From Cepaea hortensis (taxonomy: Eukaryota > Mollusca > Gastropoda > Stylommatophora > Helicidae), in assembly GCA_963921405.1 (NCBI GenBank), contig OY992885.1:69641109-69705108 (forward strand): DNA of 64,000 nt, read 5' to 3'. Under the pieces are notes generated by a model that searched no databases, had not been told where the DNA came from, and worked only from the letters and a program-made list of their open reading frames with translations. Positions 56,862-64,000 of the stretch are shown here, piece after piece. Numbering within the stretch: the stretch's first letter is position 1; the number at the start of each line of letters is the position of its first letter. A program made the translations under genes and the position numbers.

Positions 56862-57227
56862 AATAAGGTTTCCGGTTGTTGATTATTCGATCACATGACC
56901 ACCAGGCAGACAGGCAGGCGTGCTAAACGCTGTACTGCCGCAGATTCAGACGGTGATATGGCGGCTAGCTAATTACGGGACAATCAAGTCTTAGAGTACA
57001 GTATGTATTTAGTGAATATGTTTAGTAAATGATATCTGAAATAAGTGTAGTTTCACAGCTACGTGCACAATAATTTAATTATTATTCATTGCTCAAATTA
57101 CAGCTACATAGAATATTGTAATTACCAGTTATTTCTTCATGAATTTAATTGGTATATCTCTGTATCCTTTAGTTAGCTTTTGCCCAACAGTGTAATGTAT
57201 TTAATTTAATTACAATATTATTTCCAG
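56862..57227. other. No recognisable gene (intron-like)
   Basis: AT-rich, ends in a TTATTTCCAG acceptor. Confidence 0.4.
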
Positions 57228-57415
57228 TACCGACGTACGCTTCCATTGGGTCTGTTACTTGACAAAACCGCTAGTGAGAAAAACATTGTCGCCTACAACA
57301 CCGATTTCTATAAGGTTTTTCACACATCCCGTCTACATCCCAAGCAGAAGTACAGAATTCAGATTCCTAAAACTAAAGAATTTGTGAAAGTTGGAACAGT
57401 GCTGGTATTTAGAAG
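57228..57415 (+). CDS. Candidate host-gene exon (188 bp)
   Basis: The strongest exon-like segment in the window: acceptor CAATATTATTTCCAG, donor AGAAG/GTAAGC, and 62 open codons in phase 0 (YRRTLPLGLLLDKTASEKN, later KVFHTSRLHPKQKYRI and FVKVGTVLVFRR). It leaves in phase 2. No family is recognised; the product is basic and might be part of a globular domain. It does not match any repeat in the window. Confidence 0.45.
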
Positions 57416-57726
57416 GTAAGCAGGGCAAATGTGACATTCTTGTGCAGGTAAATTCTGGACATCTCATACTATTGGCAGTTCTGTGCAACACAACGTGCAA
57501 CAAAACAACATGAACGTTGTTCACTCCAGTTAGATTGTGGAGGAGAACATAAAGTGTGTAATGAAATTGCAATGGTCAGAAATAAGATAATACATAAATA
57601 ACACACAATCTGACACTTTGCCTATCTACTTCAAATTTAATATATAATGTGTGTAGTTATTTATTAATTCACTATAGGTAACGCTTATATTAATTTTACT
57701 TGGACAAGTCTCTGAATGTCTGTCTG

Positions 57727-57853
<127 letters not shown>

Positions 57854-57854
57854 A

Positions 57855-58250
57855 CATCACGCCTAGATATGTTATCAACTTAGCCATGCTTATAATTTCC
57901 CCGTCTATTTTATGATTGTTTAAGGAGAACCATGTAAAGAGAATCGAGGTTTACAAGGGCACTGGAATCAATACACCAGAAGAACATTTGCTCAAGTTCG
58001 CCCTGCATGGTACTGGCAGTCGCCTGTGCATCTATATCCTGCTCCTCCCGTCTAGCTGTTGTTCACTAATCGGCACCGTATACACGTTGAATAATGCCGG
58101 AGCCAGTGTTGAACCTTGCGGCAATCCTGGACATATCATTATCGACACCGAGGTCCCGCTCCCACATCTTAGCACCGCCTTTCTTCGGAGCATGGCTGCA
58201 ACTATCCACCGTATACGATAAGGATATAATTCTAATTCCAATTTTCGAAA
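57855..58250 (-). pseudogene. LINE reverse transcriptase fragment (same group as 60890-62401)
   Basis: Minus strand: RWIVAAMLRRKAV, CPGLPQGSTLAPALFNVYT (RT motif B region), TWFSLNNHKIDGEI and MAKLITYLGVML. The TWFSLNNH and TYLGV blocks match the LINE at 60890. The YADD segment falls in a broken stretch. The frame runs into the (GA)n microsatellite. Confidence 0.8.
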
Positions 58251-58559
58251 AAAAAAAAATTTCCAAATTCGATCTCGTCTAACCTGCTTCCTCAGCGGTG
58301 GTTATTGTTGACAGCCGTGGTTTGTGTGGGTTTATTCACCCTAATTCCTGTCTTATGTGCTCTTACGAGTTGGTTCTGCTCCGGACTGGTTGTATCGGCT
58401 TTTGTGTCTATGACGTAAGCTGGGGGAATGGTGGCGGCTGTCTTTTGTGCCCGTCTCCTATGGTGGTGTCTTTGTTAGTAAAGACTGCTGGTTCATCTGG
58501 CTTGTCTGATTGCAGTCCTTATAAGGACTTTTTATTTGGTATATTTGCCTCCTGTTTTG
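58251..58559. other. LINE-associated sequence, no clear domain
   Basis: Between the RT fragment and the ORF1-like sequence; most of ORF2, including the endonuclease, is missing. Confidence 0.4.
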
Positions 58560-59511
58560 TATATTGCATGTAGAAGCTTTTCGATGGTTTTATTTTCCTC
58601 CTTGCGCCTGTTTTCACTTTCCATTTTGAGTTTCTGTTGCCTTTCGATTTCTTCCTCCGCGGTCAGCCATGGGATGATCTCTCCGTCTTCTATATAGTAC
58701 TGTAGTCGGTTTATAGTATCTATCTGGGTATTCTACCCGTCTCCTGAGTTTCTTGGGTTTCTTCTTTTCTCTTTCATCCCAGCGCCTTTTGAATTCCTGG
58801 TGCCTGAGTGCCTCCTGTCTTGCCGACTGTAGTCGGTTTATAGTATCTATCTGGGTATTCTACCCGTCTCCTGAGTTTCTTGGGTTTCTTCTTTTCTCTT
58901 TCATCCCAGCGCCTTTTGAATTCCTGGTGCCTGAGTGCCTCCTGTCTTGCCGATTCTCGTAACGCCTCCAAGGTAGGTCCTCGGGGGCTCTCTGTATCGA
59001 CATCAGGGTGCTCATCTCGGTTTTCTTCGGATGTCTGGCAAGATATTGGTTTGCCCTTGACGGTCTTGGGTGTCGTGGTTGGGCTGCTGGCTTTAGCTTG
59101 CGGTTCAGGCTCGGTCTCTTGATTTTCATCTTGCGGTTTCTCTGTGCTATCTTGTATGGCTTCTGTTGGTTTGTTTTGGAGAAGTTCTATTTCAGCTTTC
59201 TGTAGTTCTCGCTCTGATTTAATGGTTTATAGGATTTCTTCGTTCTCATTCTTTATCAGTGCGATATGTTCCACTTCTTGCTTGATGTTTTGATGGATCA
59301 CCCTTATTTCAGCCAGCAGTTTCTCATTGTTGATGGTCGGAGTCGGCGTCTGCAGTGCCTTGACTTGCTTCTTCAACTCCTCCAGTCTGAGGGTTTGTAT
59401 CAAATACTCGAAGAATACTTTATTCTCAGCATCCTCTAAATCTATGGCGGCCACACATGTCACTTCTCTCGCCTGAACACATTCATAAATATTATGGGCC
59501 AAGACTGCCAC
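58560..59511 (-). pseudogene. LINE ORF1-like coding sequence
   Basis: Minus strand from 59511: MAVLAHNIYECVQARE, the helical stretch LRLEELKKQVKALQ, a stop at 59227, then in the same frame KSERELQKAEIELLQNKPTE, a Pro/Thr-rich linker, ALRESARQEALRHQEFKRRW and a basic RRRVEYPDRYY end. Coiled-coil plus basic character suits the nucleic-acid-binding ORF1 of an I-type LINE, upstream of the RT fragment at 57855-58250 on the same strand. A 127-bp tandem duplication (58703-58829 and 58830-58956) shifts the frame. Confidence 0.55.
58703..58956. repeat. 127-bp tandem duplication
   Basis: Two adjacent, essentially identical copies, each starting TAGTCGGTTTATAGTATCTA; the length is not a multiple of three. 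Confidence 0.95.
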
Positions 59512-60134
59512 ATTGAGCCATGACAGTTTATTTTATCTGTATCCTCCAAATGTGGGCGGGAAGCAGCCGAGTTGTTCCATGTCACAAGCAAGTCTGTGTG
59601 CTATAGTTTTCTCCAGTAGCTTGTCAGCATCGTTATAATTATGTAGCCGAGGAGCTGCATGGCTGTGGGAAGCACAGTCGTTAAAGGAACCCTCACATAC
59701 ACTACATCTAATATAGTATTAAACTTCCGTTTTAAGAATCATCGCTGGAGCTACGGAGTACGTGCTATGCAGTTGATATCATCTTCAGCTGTCAGTGTAG
59801 ATGAAGTGAAGAGAAGAAGGCGAGGAAATGGAGAGAGAATAAGACGTAGAACTAGAAGGGCGGGTCTACGTGGTATTGAAATATGAAATCGGGAGTACTC
59901 CCTAGAGGTCAGCTGTGTATTTTCCTATATAAGGTATAAAGGATCGCGTGACTGCCGATACAAAAGTAATTCGTAAATCCTTATATTGACTGGGACAGCT
60001 CAAGAGGAATACCTTTATATCTATGGAGTGATAAGGAAGACAATTCTAAAGGGAGCTTACTAAGGCAACTGTTTGTTTTTACAGGTCGGTGTATAATATT
60101 TTTTAAAATTATTTTTAATACCCTGCCGGCCAGG
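59512..60134. other. No recognised gene; one Arg-rich small frame
   Basis: A plus-strand frame of 75 codons at 59659-59886 begins with an ATG and ends VKRRRRGNGERIRRRTRR-like. It has no known domain. It may be part of the 5' region of the minus-strand LINE or chance. Confidence 0.3.
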
Positions 60135-60140
60135 TGTGTG

Positions 60141-60204
<64 letters not shown>

Positions 60205-60247
60205 AGCGTGCGTGCGTGCGTGCGAGTGAACGAACGAACGAACGAAC
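60135..60247. repeat. (GT)n, (GTGC)n and (GAAC)n compound repeat
   Basis: Short (GT)n, then about 17 GTGC units, then AACG units. Confidence 0.95.
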
Positions 60248-60489
60248 GAGCGAGACGCGTGTACGGAGATGAGAACCTCGTGACCATTAACGGGTTGTTT
60301 AAGCGCGCTACGTGTGTAAACAAGTCTGTTTATACACAAAAACCAGAAATTTACTAACCCGTAATTAAGGCATGGATCGTGTTTCATACCGCAACTAGCT
60401 CGGGAGATTAATCAGATCACATATCACGATTTTCCGGGTGTTGTCTGCTACTAATTAGTTGTACAAACGGTTCAGGCGTGTTTTCGCGT

Positions 60490-60869
60490 TGTGTGTCTTC
60501 GTGTCTGTCTGCCTGCATATATGACTGTCTGCTTGTGTGTGCGTGCGTGAGTGCGTGCGTGCATGTTTGTGACTGTGTGTCTGTCTCACTAAGCGTATGA
60601 CTGGATGCTTGTGTGTTTGTCTGCTTGTCTGCCTGTTTGTCTGTATGCGTGCGTGTTTGTGTCTGTCTGCATGTGTGACTGTCTGGTTGTCTATTTGCCT
60701 GTGTGTCTGCCTCTCTGTGTGTTTGTCTGTCTGTGTGTCTGTCTGTCGGCTTGTGTGTCTATCTGTCTATCTGTTTGTTGTTTGTTTGTCTGCCTGTGTG
60801 TCTGTCTGTCTATCTGTATGTCTGTCTGTATGACTGCCTGTGTTGCTGTGTGTGTCTGATACCATTTCC
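60490..60869. repeat. Degenerate (TGTC)n-rich tract
   Basis: About 380 bases of TGTCTGTC-, TGCC- and TGTG-type repeats; the cysteine-rich frames here are artefacts. Confidence 0.9.
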
Positions 60870-60889
60870 AGAGTTTGACATAAATATCA

Positions 60890-62401
60890 CTTGTGTGTGA
60901 TACTACTTCGAGACTAGATGGAGTTTCCTCATGGTGTGCTGATGACAATGCCCTTGTCAACCCTGCAAAGGCATCGGTTACATGGTTCTCCCTAAACAAC
61001 CATATTGTGAACACAGACCTGCCGGCAGTGAGAATGGACGGGAGCATTTTGAGTAGAACCCAGTCGATGACATATCTTGGCGTGAGGCTCGATCGTAGCC
61101 TATCTTTCAGATATCATGTCGATTATGTCATAACGAAAGCTCGAAAAGGTTTGTCAGCAATGAGAGTCATGGCAACTGCCAATATCGAGCAAAGACTGCT
61201 AATACTTCTGTTCCAAGAACGGGTGCTTTCACCCATCGAGTGTGCCCTGGCCATCCTCACTGTCAGCCCTACACAGATCGGAAGACTTGAAAAGGTACAA
61301 AACAAAGCCATGCGCATCATTTTGGGCTGCACGAGAGACACCAACTGTATAGCAATGAGATACCTCCTTGACATCCTGACAATGAACCACAGGATCAAGT
61401 TCTGGAGAGCTCGTGCATACTTAAAAATAAATGCAGATGAGCGGCACCCTCTGCATGAAGCTATATTCGAGAGAAAAGGGGGACAGGCTAAAGAGGGGCA
61501 AATCATGGATGGGTCGGGCGGAAGATATCGTCAGACAGGTCTGCAGTCTTACCAGTATCAACCCCGGCCAGGAATGGGTGCCGGTGCCTAAAGCTTGTAA
61601 GTGCACCTTCTCCTGCATTATCACACTCGACAGACGGTGCAGAGAGCAGACCCCTGCCGCTGTCAATGCAGAGGTAAACGCGCACATCTATGAACACTCA
61701 GATAGCCCCGAAGTGCTCATCTATACAGATGGATCTGTTGTAAAGCAGCAGAGAAGTGCATGGGCATTTACAGCCCGTTCATCGGGCCGATCCGTTCAAG
61801 AATCCAGTGGTGCCCACTCTATGACCACGAGCAGCATGACGATGGAGGTGATGGCAGTAACACAGGCTTTCATGTGGATAGTATCACAGCATTATACCAA
61901 CGTGTGTGTACTAAGTGATTCAGTGTGCATTATTGGGAAGGTCGAAGCTGGATCTGTACGTCGCCAGTGGACTGATTCGCTGCGGAAGTCTGATGTCCGC
62001 AAAGTCACCTTCATCTTCGTCCCGGGACATGCGGGAGTCGAGGGAAATGAACGAGCTGATAAACTGGCTGGCTCTGCAACACCTGCAGATGGCCAGCCCA
62101 TGGATTTTGGCGATGTTATTCACGTCCTTAAAGATATGGCGAGAACAGAGGACTTTGTCGTCAGTGAATCCACATCGCTGTCCAGGATGAAAGACTTGGG
62201 AGTAAGAATTGGCTAGGCCAGACACGAGAGGTATATCGGGAAAACGAGGTGCCTCGTCAACCAACACAGAACTGGCACTATTAGCCACCGGACGCTGATG
62301 CATATTATGGGGGGGGGGGGAGGATCTGAGCACCTATGAGCTTGTCCGGAGTGCAATGAAGATACCCCGACTGAGAACGTATAACTAACTGAACTATTTC
62401 G
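60890..62401 (+). mobile_element. 5'-truncated LINE with RNase H domain, copy 2
   Basis: Flanked by a 20-bp duplication AGAGTTTGACATAAATATCA (60870-60889 and 62402-62421). It encodes WCADDNALVNPAKASVTWF, TYLGVRLDRSLSF, RIILGCTRDTNCIAMRYLL and, after a frameshift near 61480, the RNase H blocks LIYTDGSVV, TMEVMAVTQAF, VLSDSVCIIGK and GHAGVEGNERADKLAGSA. A poly(G) run at about 62310 and further shifts damage the C-terminus. The tail AACTAACTGAACT resembles the tail of copy 1 (55352-56641), which is the same group but a different subfamily. Confidence 0.9.
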
Positions 62402-62421
62402 AGAGTTTGACATAAATATCA

Positions 62422-63183
62422 GGTGCGTGATAGTAGTATATCAGGAGCATTTGCGGTATATTTTCAGGCTCGATCCTTACTTTCTTATATGCGCTTATGG
62501 GACGTCACAATAATCCTCAAGAAAATTAATATTGAATTTTCAAATCTGGCGAGCTATGATATTTAAAAGCTTCCGGTTTTGTATATTTACAAAAGGTTAA
62601 ACTTCAAATATTAAAAGTAATATTATATCTGAATTTAATATTTAAAAAAATAATATTTGTTTAATAAAGTGAAAATTACAGATGGCGGAAGAGTTTTGAG
62701 GATAGGAGGTCTGCCATAAACAATTTCGATGCATATTTGCGGAACCGATCGTCATAAGTTCGAAGGTGTTTTTCATTATATCTCTTTTGTAAAGTGACCG
62801 ATTGTTTATTATAATGACGATTATTATTATCTGTAGTGCGTGGGACTTAAACACTATCATTATACTATTGGCGGTGTGTTAGGAATACAATGCTGTTCCT
62901 CGGGCTGCGTGACTGTGTGGCTGTGGAGTGGTGTAGGACAATTCATTCTTGTTAAGAGACGGGGCAGTAAGGTGGAGGCACGAGGTGGTTTACTGGTGGA
63001 GTAGCTGTAGAGTGGGTGTGTGATGGGTGTTTCTTGTTGAGAGACGGGGCACTGGTGTGGTGGGACGAGGTTGCCAATTAAAGGAGTAGCTGAGGAGTAG
63101 GTGTAGGAGTGGTTTACATTGTATGTATGTATTAGATAACCTTGGCCAGGGAGATTCAAACTTCTGGACATAGCAACTTTTAA
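62422..63183. other. No recognisable gene; degenerate about 98-bp repeats
   Basis: 62870-63120 contains two to three diverged copies of a block with GAGACGGGGCA and GTAGCTG. Elsewhere AT-rich. Confidence 0.4.
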
Positions 63184-63205
63184 GAGAGAGAGGGGGGAGA
63201 GAGAG

Positions 63206-63258
<53 letters not shown>

Positions 63259-63317
63259 GGGAGGGCAATGCAAGGGTTGACCAGTACAACCTAAGTGTAG
63301 TTTCAGTGTAGGTTCTG

Positions 63318-63366
<49 letters not shown>
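63184..63366. repeat. (GA)n and (TG)n microsatellites
   Basis: (GA)n about 63184-63256 and (TG)n about 63321-63366. Confidence 0.96.
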
Positions 63367-63368
<2 letters not shown>

Positions 63369-63479
63369 TGTGTGCGCGCGTGTGTTTCTGTATGACTGTT
63401 TGTGTGTGAGTCTGAATGACTGTTATACTATATCGGCCGTATAGCTAAAAATATTGATATTACATCCTTCCAACTACAT

Positions 63480-63850
63480 TTTCCTCAGAAAAATTCTTTC
63501 TATTACTATTAAATGTTGGTTATCTTATTTGCTCATTGTCCACGTTTCACATCCAGACAAAAGTACAGGTTCTATGTAACACTTCAAAACTCTCTTTCTT
63601 CAACAGAAGATAAAATTTAAAATGTCAAATCTCAGCTGTGCTGACCTATATCATCAGCCATTTAGTACGATGTTACTATTTATGATAGTGATAACCTCAG
63701 TTCAATATTTTTCATGTGGCGTCCCAACTTATTTTGTGTTTAAATTTTGTATGTCGCATGTGGGATGTTTCGAGACACATTGTGATATTTCTTTCTTCCT
63801 AATGACAACCATAACTGTTGTTTATTACAACCCTTGTTGTTGTTGCTGAT
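63480..63850 (-). pseudogene. LINE reverse transcriptase remnant, family A, copy 3
   Basis: The minus strand near 63540-63580 matches 2600-2660 (codons around the GCETW/TMS block), and 63780-63830 matches the KTQVMV segment at about 2370 and 40640. Heavily decayed. Confidence 0.65.
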
Positions 63851-64000
63851 GTTGTTGTGTGTGCGTTTGTGTGTGCATGTTTATATGTGGGTGTGTGTAT
63901 GTGTGTGTCTGCGTGTGACTGGTCACATTTCCTTTTGTGCACACAGGCTACGTCATTGTATGATTGTAACACATCGAATCTAAAAAGTAACTAGTACCCA

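Noticed and set aside
60597..60900. Cysteine-rich frames resembling toxin or metallothionein-like peptides
   Set aside because: Low-complexity readings of a TGTC/TGTG-rich tract.

Overview
This window looks like accessory, intron-rich DNA from an invertebrate animal, most likely a lophotrochozoan such as a mollusc. That guess rests on the mix of elements: RTE-like and RNase-H-bearing LINEs, a Gmr1-like Ty3/gypsy element, a Polinton, hAT, Tigger and piggyBac remnants, tRNA-derived SINEs, many long microsatellites and hammerhead-ribozyme tandem repeats. There is no bacterial-style gene organisation, no tRNA or rRNA gene and no CRISPR. The species cannot be named from the sequence.

Layout. 1-15 kb: four pieces of one RTE-like LINE (1-2028 minus, 5927-9517 plus with an 11-bp target-site duplication, 12513-14600 plus, 14606-14740 minus), remnants of other LINEs, a hAT transposon (9575-12242) and a Tigger N-terminus. 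15.3-20.8 kb: a candidate exon, a 35-bp minisatellite, then the most striking object: a 402-bp unit repeated 2.6 times (16109-17152), each unit carrying a complete type I hammerhead self-cleaving ribozyme, which is the architecture of a retrozyme. Two SINE copies follow.

22164-53858 reads as one 31.7-kb composite. Its outer ends have AGT...ACT termini, long inverted repeats and a 6-bp target-site duplication (AACGTA), so it is a Polinton/Maverick carrying a broken family-B DNA polymerase gene. It is interrupted by a 9.5-kb Gmr1-like LTR retrotransposon (25510-35026, TSD ACAGA; order gag-protease-integrase-RT-RNase H), which is itself interrupted by a solo LTR (30697-31292, TSD GTGAC). A SINE (35741-35981, TSD CTATTGTTCACT), LINE pieces, a second LTR retrotransposon (42653-49778, TSD CAGAT) and a piggyBac pseudogene also lie inside it.

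53.9-64 kb: three candidate host exons, LINEs with an RNase H domain (55352-56641 and 60890-62401, both with target-site duplications), an inverted piece of a related LINE with its ORF1, and several microsatellites. Exon-like stretches at 15360-15434, 53922-54079 and 57228-57415 have compatible splice phases, suggesting that all the mobile DNA between them sits in a host-gene intron of about 38 kb. This host gene is an inference from splice signals and open frames only.
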